64,000 nt of DNA, from contig WPIO01000008.1 of assembly GCA_009760855.2 (NCBI GenBank), forward strand, positions 370,001 to 434,000, read 5' to 3'. Origin of the DNA: Cristatella mucedo (Eukaryota > Bryozoa > Phylactolaemata > Cristatellidae). Below the pieces are notes generated by a model. The model saw nothing but the letters and a program-made list of their open reading frames with translations, searched no databases and was not told where the DNA came from. Below, piece by piece: positions 35,513 through 45,321 of this stretch (the stretch's first letter is position 1; the number at the start of each line of letters is the position of its first letter). The translations under genes were made by a program, and so were the position numbers.

Positions 35513-37790
35513 GGTCGCTGTCGGCCACTGGGGTCTGCACGGGGGCTGCACCAGCGTTTGGAGCAGCCCCGCCGCATCCCAAAAGCTAGACCAGTGGGCA
35601 ACTTGAACCCCTCCCACCTTCGCCGCCCCCCACCGTCCGCGTCACCCTCTCAGCCTACCACCCGACTGACCTCATAGCTCGCGGAAGTGCGCAACGACTG
35701 GCCTCTAGCGGCAACTGCTGCCTCCGCCGGCGCGGTACAGCGAGTCTACGGAGAATTAGTCACAGCACCTCCGCCGGTCGCCGCCGGTTCTCGTCGACGA
35801 GCTCCGCAAGATGGCCGTCCCCGCAGCCGCAGCCGCAGCCGCTCGCGGGGTCACCTTCATCACCCGTCATTGGTCGCCTTCAATCTCGCCGGACGAGCAC
35901 GCGCAAGTAGCTGCGCGGTGAGCTGAGCGCGAGCGAGCCGTGCCGCGTCAGAGCCCAAGCAGCCAACCTTCACCTTCAGCCCTCGGTAAAAACGCATGCG
36001 ACACTCATGGCAACTCGGTAAGACAATACGCGGTGGATGTGAGGTGGAAGCGCGCCAGGACACGACCAAACCCTCCGATGAGCAATGGCGCTCGTTGGGT
36101 AATGGCGCCCTTTTGGCAGTGCCAAGCTCGGGATTCGCGACCGGTCGTCGCCAGCCGCCAAGTTTAGTGGATAGTGAAGCTCGCTGGCGCCGGTTTTGGC
36201 CGCACAAGAGTACGGTCTGGTACTATCAAGTCGTCCGGCGAAAAGTCTCTGAAAGTCATTCGTAAATTCTTGCTCATCAACCTACCGACTGCAAGAGATG
36301 AAATAGAGCTGGAAAACTGAATATATATGTGCGCAACTTCCCAGACGCATCTGTAAAACTAGTGTTTGTTAATAACAGTAATAAGACATTTATATAGCAC
36401 CATCTCTGTCTCTCTCTCTCGCTCTCTCTCGCTTCCTCTCGCTCTCGCTTTCTCTCTCGCTAGCCCGCTTTCTCGCTCTCTTCTTATTTTGCTCTCTCTC
36501 CCTCTCTCTCTCTCATCTTTTCAGAGAGGCGCAGCGCTTACGCGTTGATTTCGTGCTGGTGCTCACGAGCGACAGAGCTTGAGCTGTTACGACGACCCGA
36601 GCGATTGGAACGCGTCCACTGAAGACGCGGCTCGTCGAGGGCCACCTGGGCGGCCGGTGAAGCCTCGCCCTCTATATGCCGCGAGCCCGCCGGCGCCCAA
36701 TTAATGCCGCCTCGAGGCCAGAATCCGCACGCCTCCATTGCATTCCGCTTACCAGGTTCGCGCCCGCTTTAGCGCCGCCGACGCGCGCTCGCGCTCGCAC
36801 CGCTCGATCGACTCTATGCCACCGCGATCTCGCACGCCGACGCGAGCGCCGCCGGAAGCCGTGCGGGCCAGACGGCCGAGCTCGCCGCCGTAAGAGCTCG
36901 CCGCCCCGGGACGCCGGACAGTGCCCGGATTCAGCGCCCGGCTCATTCGCGTCTGACGTCGTCGGCGCTTCCGCTTACTACGACATTTTCTACCGTACGC
37001 GAGAGCCGTCCTCGGCCGCCATTCGTCCACCGGACCTCGCGCGCCGCGCGCGTTCGCCGAGCGCGCTCGGCGCTCTGCGCACGCGCGTCTCGGACGGAGA
37101 GGGGATCGCGGCGTCAGCCGCACCGAAGCGCTCGCAGGCGGCTTTCTGCGAGGAGAGACCGCCGCAACGGGCTGCGCCGCCGCGACAGATCACGATGGTG
37201 CCGCTCAAATCGTGGCATCGCTCTCGCCGACTCCGAAAGTAGAGGCGTCGAGCGACAGTCTCACGAGCGCCGGGCGGCCGACCTCAGCAGCGGGCGGGTG
37301 CGTGTCCTACGTGTCCTTGGCCTTGCGCGTCACGCGCTGGCCGTCCCGCGAGTCGGCTCGGCCGCGGCTGCACCGTAAAGGCGAGCGCTGGCCGAGCTGC
37401 GCCGAGCGGAGGCGCAGCGCCGAGCCGACGCCGACGCGTGCGCGAGTGAGCGCTTTACTTTAGGCGCGCGCGAGCGCCAACCTTGGCCTCGACGGCGGCT
37501 ACTGCGGCGGCTGGACGAGCCGACGGGTTAGCGCAGCGAGCGCGCAGCGACATAGCACAGCACTCTTCGCTCTGCGGCGCACTGCGGCGGCGGCCGTCGT
37601 GGTCGCGGCGGCGGCCGGTTGCGCACTGCAGCGGCGGCCGCCGCAGTTCGCGACCGGCGCAGCAGCCGGAAGCAGCTCGAGCCGGAGAGAGGAGCGCGCC
37701 GCTCGTCGGAGGGAGCGCGGAGGGAGCGCGGAGGGAGCGAGGAGAAAGCGAGGGCTACAATTATTCAGCAATACAGTGGCACAGAGAGCG
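35513..37790. other. GC- and CpG-rich intergenic region, no gene model
   Basis: Two CpG-dense blocks (about 35690-36240 and 36540-37790) separated by a CT-rich tract (36405-36520). Many overlapping open frames exist on both strands, as expected from GC-rich DNA; none shows a domain. An AAGATGGCCG motif (YY1-like) lies at about 35807-35816. The right block could be the promoter of the gene that uses the candidate exon at 37796. Confidence 0.4.
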
Positions 37791-37795
37791 ATAGT

Positions 37796-37905
37796 ATGAG
37801 CGATAATACGCCGCTGTCGGCCGAGGCGTCGGCGGCGTTCATTAGAGTGCCGTGTATTGTCCGGCAACGCTCGCCCGCGAGCGCTCAGTATAGTGTCAAG
37901 AGCCG
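37796..37905 (+). CDS. Candidate isolated first coding exon with strong donor
   Basis: The ATG at 37796 has A at -3 and opens a 36-codon frame starting MSDNTPLSAEAS and ending ASAQYSVKS. It stops at a near-consensus donor CG|GTAAGT (37906). The most obvious downstream acceptor is TTCCGCAG at 39157-39164, after a pyrimidine tract of over 200 bp. Joining them leads into a frame different from the Kir frame. The exon may therefore be a 5' UTR/uORF exon of the Kir gene, or the start of a gene I cannot complete. Confidence 0.3.
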
Positions 37906-38238
37906 GTAAGTTCGTGCGTCGTCGGTAGTCGTCTCTCAGCTTTTCTTTTCGTCGTCCTCCGCTAGCTACTCTCTCAGCTTTCTCTGCCTCCGCGCTCTGT
38001 GCGCTCCTCTCGTGCCACATCCGCATCCGGGCGCTCCGCTCACTCTATCTGCCGCCGCTGTCTCTCCTTCCTCGCTTCCACGCGGTCTCTCCTTCCTCGC
38101 CCTGCTTCCTCGTCCACCAGCATTTGTTTTGCACATCTCCCAATGCTTCCCTACCTTTCTTGTTTCCAGGTCACTCTCTCCTCCTCTCTCGCTCTCTCCA
38201 ATTTCTCTTGCCCCCTGTGCTTCTCGTCTCTCTTTATT

Positions 38239-38240
<2 letters not shown>

Positions 38241-38296
<56 letters not shown>

Positions 38297-38317
38297 TTTG
38301 TTGCAATTTTTAGCTGT

Positions 38318-38361
<44 letters not shown>

Positions 38362-38388
38362 AAGATTTATTGCAATTTTTAGCTTTGC
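38241..38388. repeat. Tandem duplication of a TA/GA compound microsatellite unit
   Basis: Two adjacent units of about 74 bp each contain (TA)n, (GA)n, then AAAGATTT(G/A)TTGCAATTTTTAGCT. The non-repetitive 22-bp part differs at one position. Confidence 0.85.
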
Positions 38389-38926
38389 ATATATATATAT
38401 ACATTAGCCGGCGGTGCCCTGCCCTGCTAGGGTCGCAGGTGCTACCCGGGGCCATCCGGTTCAGGAACAGGGACCGCGCGGCTTCCGAGCCTCCGAGGAT
38501 TCATGCGCCCCCCCCCCCCTCCGCGTCCGCTCCCGCCATGCTCGGTCCTTGGTGCTAGCGCAGCACTTCCGGCAGTGGCTGCTCCCTCACGGCACCGCGG
38601 CCTGTTGCTAAATTCCTAGTTCCGATGCTCGTTAGATGACTGGCAGTTGCATCCGCTGTTTATTGCGATACGCACTTCCGCTCTCACCCGCCTCCAACAT
38701 GAAGACATTCGCGCGAGATAAGTAGGAATCCTTTTCGAGCTGGCCGGGGGAGAGGAATACCGCCGTTGCCGCCGGTCGACGGCCGAAAGTCCGGTTTAAC
38801 CGCCGAGCGGATGTCGGCTGCCTGCAGTTGACGCGAACCGACGCCGTCCTATGCTGCCTAAAATTCGCCATATTGAAAGACTCGGTCGCCGACCGGCTAG
38901 CAGCAGCCAGCATCCGACGCGCGGGA

Positions 38927-38930
<4 letters not shown>

Positions 38931-38992
<62 letters not shown>

Positions 38993-39068
38993 CCTCCTCT
39001 ATCTCTCTTCTCTCCCTTCTCTCTCTCTCTCTCCCTTCTCTCTCTCTCTCTCTCTCCCTTCTCTATCT

Positions 39069-39152
<84 letters not shown>

Positions 39153-39158
39153 TCTCTT
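38931..39158. repeat. Long (CT)n tract directly before a splice-acceptor-like site
   Basis: Almost 230 bp of CT with CCCT/TATCT interruptions on plus, ending TTCCGCAG. It could serve as an exaggerated polypyrimidine tract upstream of the Kir coding exon. Confidence 0.95.
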
Positions 39159-39463
39159 CCGCAGCGTCACTCGCTTCCCACGCGCGGTGGCCGCCGGTTT
39201 TTCGCAAACCGAACCTGTCATTTTTGTGCTCGGTTTCCTACGGCGACGCCGGGCGCTCGCAAGGCGCGGAGGCAGAATGCGCTCTAGAGAGCGCCGGCGA
39301 GAGCTAGCGAGTTCCACCGCGTCGCAGCGCGGCGGCGTCCTCGCTGAGTCCCAGCCCGGCCCAGGCGCTGCTACGCAGCGAAGCGGCGACGCGCGAGCGC
39401 CAGAGTCGCCGCCGACGACGACGACGTCTACAGGGCTGACCGATCGGCCGCCGCCGCCGCCGC

Positions 39464-40965
39464 ATGGACGAGGAGCCGCAGCAGGTAGCGCCGTCCGCGC
39501 CGCCTCCGCCGCCGCCGCAGCAGCAGCCGCCGCCGCCGCCGGCGTCGGAGGCGGCGACGACGGAAGCGAAGCGACGCGACGACGAAGCGCGGCCGACGAC
39601 GCCGGACGCTGCGAAGCTGCGTCGGCTCGTGCGCAAGGACGGCGAGAGCAACGTGGTGAGCCGCCAAGGCGCGTTCACCGCGCGGCACTACTTCCTCGCC
39701 GACTTTTACACGTCGATCGTCGACCTGCGGTGGCTCTACTTGATCGCCGTCTGCTCGGCGGCGCTCGTCGCCTCGTGGCTGCTCTTCGCCGCCATCTGGT
39801 GGTGCGTATGCTACGCGCACGGCGACTTCGATGGCGGCGGCGGCGACGACGGGTCGGAGCGGCGGCCGTGCGTGTTGGAGGTGCGCGGCTTCGCCGCGGC
39901 GCTGCTCTACTCGATCGAGACGCAGCACACGATCGGCTACGGCAGCCGCCAGCTGACCGACGCCTGCCCGGAGGCGACGCTGCTGCTCATGGCGCAGTCG
40001 ATATTCGGCACGATCGTGCACGCGCTGACGGCCGGCGTCGTGTTCGCCAAGCTGGCGCGCGCCCAGAAGCGCGCCGCTACGGTCGCGTTCAGCCGCTGCG
40101 CCGTCGTCTGCCGGTGCGGCGACGACGGCGCGCCGTATCTCGCGTTCCGCGTCGCCGACGCACGCCGCCGCTCGCACCTCGTCGGCGCCACGATACGCGC
40201 GCTTCTCGTGCGCCGCCGCTGCGCCGCCGGCGGCGGCAGCCACGCCGCGGGCAAGGTTGACGAGACTCTCGACGCGCGCCCGGTCGACGTCGGCTTTGAC
40301 GGCCGCTCCGACGGCAAGCTGGTCGTCATGTGGCCCGTCACGGTCGTGCATCGCATCGACCAGCACAGCCCGTTCTGGACGATGTCACGCAACGACGTGC
40401 GGCGCGGCGACTTCGAGCTCATCGTCATACTAGAAGGTGCGGAATGCTTCTCGGCGGCGGCGTGCAGGACGGTGCGCGGGTCGCGATACGAGCACACCTC
40501 GCGCGATACGCGCACGCGCTTGGTGTAGCCGCGTCGCCGCCGCGAGCGCGCTCGGTGGAGGAGCGACGAGAAGGCGAGAGCGGCGTCGCCGCCGCCACCG
40601 CCGGGCGCGGCTCCGCGAGGAAGCCTGTGGGCTGAGCGCGTGGCGCGCTCGTCGGACGCGTCGCTGTCGTCTGACGCGTCGCTCGTTCCGCGTCAGGAGC
40701 CAACCAGTCCACCGGCATGGTGACGCAGGCTCGGACGTCGTACGTTGCCAACGAGATCATGTGGGGCCACCGACTCGAGACGCTGCGTAGTTCGTTCACG
40801 AGCGACGGCTCGTCCTACGAGGTGGACTGCGCCAACTTTGACAGCGTCGTTAAGTGCACCGCGCCCGCCTGCGGCGCGCGCGCGCTTCAGGCCTGTGGCG
40901 GCGGCGGGCCTCTGGCGCGGCGCCGCTCGAGGCGCCGCTCGCTGCCGGCGGCGGCGGCTACGTAG
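39464..40965 (+). CDS. Inward-rectifier potassium channel (Kir), complete, 2 exons
   Basis: Tetrameric plasma-membrane K+ channel subunit setting resting potential. Exons 39464-40436 and 40697-40965 (donor GAAG|GTGCGG, acceptor CGTCAG|GAGCC, phase 1); 413 aa. The start is supported by an in-frame TGA at 39437-39439. Residues 1-60 are Pro/Gln-rich and disordered. M1 is about 91-113, pore helix and filter SIETQHTIGYGSR about 150-162 (TIGYG 156-160), and M2 about 172-197. The extracellular cysteines C136 and C168 that normally pair are both present. The cytosolic domain has VGFDG, VVHRIDQHSPFW, FELIVILEG and, across the intron, TGMVTQARTSY and ANEIMWGHR. In M2 the rectification-controller position (Asp172 in Kir2.1) aligns with His186, which is unusual. 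The tail after the cytosolic domain is short and Arg-rich. The subfamily cannot be assigned by eye. Confidence 0.94.
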
Positions 40966-41072
40966 GAAGAGGAAGCATTCGGAGACGGCGATCGTCGGAC
41001 TAGCGCGGACAGGTGCGCGGAGCTACGACGAGCGGCCGGACGCGGAGCGTTCGCGGACGCGCGCGAAATGGG

Positions 41073-41134
41073 CCGGACAGAGACAGAGCGCTTTCGCGCG
41101 CGAACGCGCGAGAAAACGCTCTGTCTCTGTCCGG
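41073..41134. repeat. 18-bp inverted repeat with CG-rich interior, between Kir and GPCR genes
   Basis: CCGGACAGAGACAGAGCG (41073-41090) pairs perfectly with 41117-41134. The 26-nt interior (CTTTCGCGCG ... CGCGCGAGAAAA) is itself partly self-complementary. Confidence 0.9.
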
Positions 41135-41664
41135 CGCTTCGCTTCGCGCTTTGTCACGCCCAGCGCCCGTGCGACCTGCGCTAGTCTCCAGCTCGGCCCG
41201 CGACCTCGATCATTGCTGCAGCAGTGGGGCCGGTCAGCACCTGCCCCCAGCTCCGGCGGAATTACGTAATTACCCTATAATTACGCTCGCTTCCTACGGG
41301 CCGACGCCGACGCGTCTCCGACGGGCGCGCGCGAAATCACGGCGGCGGCGGCGGCGGCGGCGGGCTCGCCAGTGTTCAGAGGACACCTGCTCTGCGGCAG
41401 ACAGCGAGCCGGCCCCAGGCTGGCGCCACCCGCCAGCGGCAGCTGAGCGTCGCTTTTATCGCCGTAATGAGATCGCTCGCTGCCTGTACGCCGCGCCAAA
41501 TGAGCTCGCCGATCGTCGCTTATCATTCGCGTCGTCGCGAGCGTTCGCAAAGCGGCGGCGGCCATGGTCCGCGGCCAGCAAGCGAAGTCGACCGCCGCGA
41601 CGAGACGACGAGAGCTCGGCGCCGCCGCCGCCGCCGCCACCGCCGCCGCCGACGACGACGACGC

Positions 41665-43005
41665 ATGACACTGCCTGACAACTGCGCCATTTGCTTCGCC
41701 GCCATCACGGCAAAGCAAGCGACTGCTGCCGTTGCAGCGGCGGCGGCTGCCGCCTCCCGCGTTCCGCCGCCACCGTCGCGCGCCGCCGCTGCCCCGTCCG
41801 CCGCCGCCGCCGCCGCTCCAGACTTGTACGTGCAAGTGGCGTCGACGGCCATCGAGCTGGCCGCGCTCGGGCCGTGCCTGATCGGCAGCGCGCTCGTGCT
41901 CGCCTCGTTCGCGCTCTTCCGAAAGCTGCGCACCCGGATGAATGCTCTCGTCGCCAACCTGGCCGTCGCCGACCTGCTCGTCGGCCTCGTCGTCGTGCCG
42001 TGTAACGCCGCCTACGCGTTGGCGCCCGAGCGCGTGCGCGGCGGCGGCGCGCATCTGTGCCTCGCCATGAACGCCGGCTGCCTGCTCGCGCTCGGCGGGT
42101 CGCTCGGCGCCACGCTGCTCATCTCGCTCGACCGCTGCTGCGCCATCGCGTTCCCGTTCTCCTACGCCGATCGCGGCTGCGGCGGCGCACTCCTGCCGAT
42201 CGCCGTGTGCGCCACATGGGCGACGCTCGTCGCCGTAGCCGTCGCACCGCTCGCGCTCGCCGATGGCGGCGACGGCAGCGGCGGCGAGAAGCTGAGCAAC
42301 GGCTGCGAGTACGCGGCCGCTGCCGCCGCCGCCGCCCACCAGGACGCGTACAGGATGGCCACGTCGGCGGTCGCCGCATGCGAGGTGGCGGCCTGCGCGG
42401 CCATGTACACGTTCGTGGCTAGAGTGGCGCTTCGCCAGCAGCAGCGCGTCAGCGCCTCCGGCGGAAGTGGCGGCAGCAGCAGCAGCGGCGGCGGCAGCTT
42501 CGGCGGCGGCAGCGGTGGCGAGACGGCGGCGGCGGCGAGCAGCGGCGGCAGCCGCTCGGCGGCGCAGCGACGCGACCTGAGCGCGGCGCGCTCCACGCTC
42601 GTCACCAGCGGCCTGTTCATCGTCTGCTGGTCGCCCTACGTCGCCGCCGTCGTCCTCATCGGCGCGAACCGCTGCGACGGCGACGCATGCGTCAACGTCT
42701 ATCGGCTCGCTGTGAGCCTCGGCATAGTCAACTCGGGCATCAACGGCGTCGTGTACTCGTGGAAGAAGAAAGACTTCAACTGGGCCGCTCGGCGTCTGCT
42801 GCGGGTCGACGACGCGGACCGCGGCCGCCGGCGATCGTTCAAGATCGGCACCTTATCCGCAGCCACAGGCGCCGTCACCGCCGGCGTCACCGGGCCAGGA
42901 GTCCCGCCGCCGCCGTCGTCGCCGGGCAGCCGCGTCGTCCAGCTGACGGCGCCATTGAGGCCGCGAAGCAGAAAAGCGGACGAAGGTTCGACCGACCCTT
43001 CGTGA
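41665..43005 (+). CDS. Rhodopsin-like (class A) GPCR, intronless, atypical motifs
   Basis: A seven-helix receptor of 446 aa. The chosen ATG (41665) starts a short Cys/Ala/Pro-rich N-terminus; the open frame continues upstream to 41467, but that part is Arg-rich and unlike a receptor. TM1 is about 62-86 (GSALVLASF, so Asn1.50 appears as Ser), TM2 NLAVADLLVGL (98-108, Asp2.50 kept) and TM3 from C132. DRC replaces DRY (156-158). W185 is in TM4, C214 in loop 2 can pair with C132, and the third loop is a long Gly/Ser run (262-298). TM6 has CWSPY (321-325). TM7 has VNSGINGVVYSW, giving NGxxY instead of NPxxY (360-364). The layout is reminiscent of aminergic or adenosine-like receptors, but I do not assign a ligand. 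It lies 700 bp downstream of the Kir gene on the same strand. Confidence 0.88.
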   Translation: MTLPDNCAICFAAITAKQATAAVAAAAAAASRVPPPPSRAAAAPSAAAAAAPDLYVQVASTAIELAALGPCLIGSALVLASFALFRKLRTRMNALVANLAVADLLVGLVVVPCNAAYALAPERVRGGGAHLCLAMNAGCLLALGGSLGATLLISLDRCCAIAFPFSYADRGCGGALLPIAVCATWATLVAVAVAPLALADGGDGSGGEKLSNGCEYAAAAAAAAHQDAYRMATSAVAACEVAACAAMYTFVARVALRQQQRVSASGGSGGSSSSGGGSFGGGSGGETAAAASSGGSRSAAQRRDLSAARSTLVTSGLFIVCWSPYVAAVVLIGANRCDGDACVNVYRLAVSLGIVNSGINGVVYSWKKKDFNWAARRLLRVDDADRGRRRSFKIGTLSAATGAVTAGVTGPGVPPPPSSPGSRVVQLTAPLRPRSRKADEGSTDPS

Positions 43006-43395
43006 GGCTCGCCGCCGCTGCCGCAGAGCCGCACCGTCGTCAATCGCCGTCAGAGCCTGACTTGTCTTCGGCCGGCCGGGGCCGCTAAACCGCGACTTGG
43101 GCTTCGCGCTCGACGGGCGACCGCGACGCTCGACGGTACGCTTACAGCGTGCCCACTTCTTTTGCATTGAAACGCAAGCGCTCTCGAGGGTCGTCCAGCG
43201 CGAAAAATTTAAGACGCTCCTAACTGAAATATTCTTTCCATTTTTGTCTACCCTCTACGAACTTCGTGCTATGTTGCGGTCGGCATTTCAGTTTGGAGCA
43301 ATTCGTGGTGATATTTTTGACGACGGTGCAACGCTGACTTGCTAAATCGGTCAGATTATGAAAATGCCACAGATTATTAGCGGTTCCTCGATTAT

Positions 43396-43401
43396 AATAA
43401 A
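43396..43401 (+). promoter_or_regulatory. Candidate polyadenylation signal for the GPCR gene
   Basis: AATAAA about 390 nt after the stop codon, framed by a short inverted repeat (CGGTTCCT ... AGGAACCG). Confidence 0.3.
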
Positions 43402-43669
43402 ATTAGGAACCGGATACCGGAGCCACAAACTACGGTTTAGACAGTTTAAATAGCTATCCGGAACGATGGTTAAGGAGCTGTACCATTTGGGCTGATGCTG
43501 CTTACACGTTGCCCGCCTCCGAAGTTTTGCAATATATACCGCTTGGCTATAATGACGTCTACATTGTTTTTAATGAGTGGGCATTATTGATGGAACTAAT
43601 AAATTCGATAAATTAACAAATTAAAAAATCCAATGATCTTAATGGAGCCGGCTGCATTATCAATAGCTG

Positions 43670-44506
43670 CCGTGCTCTGCTACCGTTAGACGACCATGTC
43701 AGCTCCACAGTCAAATCTGTCTATTTTCAGCTTCATAATATTGCTAAAATTCGGGCTTGTTTAGATAAGGATACCACGTCCAAGTTGATCCATGCATTCC
43801 TGACATCCCGTCTCGACTTCTGCAACTCACTGCTTACTGGCCTACCAGCATGTGCAATCAGGCGATTACAGCTGGTGCAAAACTCCGAAGCTAGGCTTGT
43901 CTATCGTGAGCGTCGCAATTGCCACATTACTCCACTTCTCGCCGACCTGCACTGGCTACCAGTCAAGCAACGGATTGACTTCAATGTTTTGTCGCTCACT
44001 TTTAAGGTCATTTCATTCTTTGGCTCCAGCCTATCTCTCAGATTTACTCCCCCATCAGGCCAAGCATCGTACCACCCGCTTTTTGTAATCCAACAGTCTG
44101 CAAATACCGCGTACAAACCTCAAATCCTTTGGAGACCTTGCATTTAGTTCGCATGCTCCCAAAGCCTGGAACTCCCTCGCGACCTGCGTCAGAACATCTC
44201 CTGACCTGACCACATTTAAAAAGAACTTAAAAACACACCTACTTAGGACAGCATTTAGTGGGTCCCTGTGATTCGTCCTTCATGTGCTTATGCGTGCTGA
44301 CACTGTGCATGCTGCCACTAACTACATTTGCATGCTGACCCTGTGCATGGCACTCCTAACCAGGCTATTCATTTTGTTTGTTTATCAAGCATGATTTTAC
44401 TCACCATTTCAATTGCATTTCCCTTTGCAGCAAATGTAAAGCGCCTAGAGAGAGATTTGGTTCACTGAGGGTGCTTTATCAAGTGCATTATTATTATCAT
44501 TATTAC
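43670..44506 (+). mobile_element. LINE-A copy: reverse transcriptase C-terminal third plus complete 3' UTR
   Basis: The frame reads STVKSVYFQLHNIAKIRACL, then HAFLTSRLDFCNSLLTGLP, RRLQLVQNSEARLVY and ITPLLADLHWLPVKQRIDF. Frameshifts follow, with PKAWNSL-like and PDLTTFKKNLKTHL remnants. The 3' UTR (GCATGCTGCCACTAAC, GCATGCTGACCCTGTGC), stem-loop and ATT tail complete it. This is the most informative copy for defining the family as an L2/CR1-type non-LTR element. Confidence 0.88.
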
Positions 44507-45282
44507 CGTCGACATCCGAGTGTAGAGTATCAATGCAGCGTCTACGACTTGGTCGGCCGTGTATCGTGACGCCACTTTGATCGCTCCGGTGCTGCGGTTG
44601 CCAAAAGTCCTTAGCCGCAAATGCAGAGCGCTAGTGACGGTGCTAAGTTACGAAGCATGGCTAGCGAGTCGAAGCTGCTGCTGCGGTACACGCACAGCGT
44701 GCCAGAAAAACGGAAGCAATGAAGATAATACTCGTAAATTGACAGCAAGTTCATGCCTTTCACGAGTACAGCAGTCCATTTCAAAGCCAAAGAGACGAGT
44801 GTAAAGCATCAGCGATAGCCCGCCCATCACCGAAACCGAAAGGACGACCGGCTCACTGCTACGCGAGCTAGGATTTGTACCCGCCGCCACCTAACGCTAG
44901 ACTATGACGTAGCCGGTTACTAATCGTTATAATTCAGGATCCGCGAATAAATCTCTCGACTGACACGATCTGGCCGATGTAGCATTCCAGAGTGACGCCG
45001 CCCTCTCTTTAAGTTAAGGCCATCCTCCGCTGGGATAACAAAAGAAGCTGAACACAGCCATCTATGGTAGGTGTCAGCAGCTTTCGGCCTCGCCACCTCC
45101 TTATGCTCTTTTATTATTGTTTTATTATTATGTATCTTATATTTTTATATTGTTTTATAATATACTTTATATATTACATTTGTATGGCATTATTTATTAT
45201 GTTACTATTATTATCTATTATATTTTATTAGTAGTAGTAGCAGAACTTATACATACATATATATATATAAGTATGTATATAT

Positions 45283-45321
<39 letters not shown>

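Noticed and set aside
38851-40260. 469-codon open frame overlapping the Kir exon in another frame
   Set aside because: It begins with Ser/Leu repeats from the CT microsatellite and continues as Arg/Ala runs typical of a GC-rich shadow frame; the Kir frame has clear homology.
41281-42339. 352-codon minus-strand frame opposite the GPCR
   Set aside because: Same reason: GC-rich shadow with RRR/GGG runs, no homology.
44865-44925. tRNA-like stretch on the minus strand
   Set aside because: The B box is degraded and no cloverleaf could be drawn.
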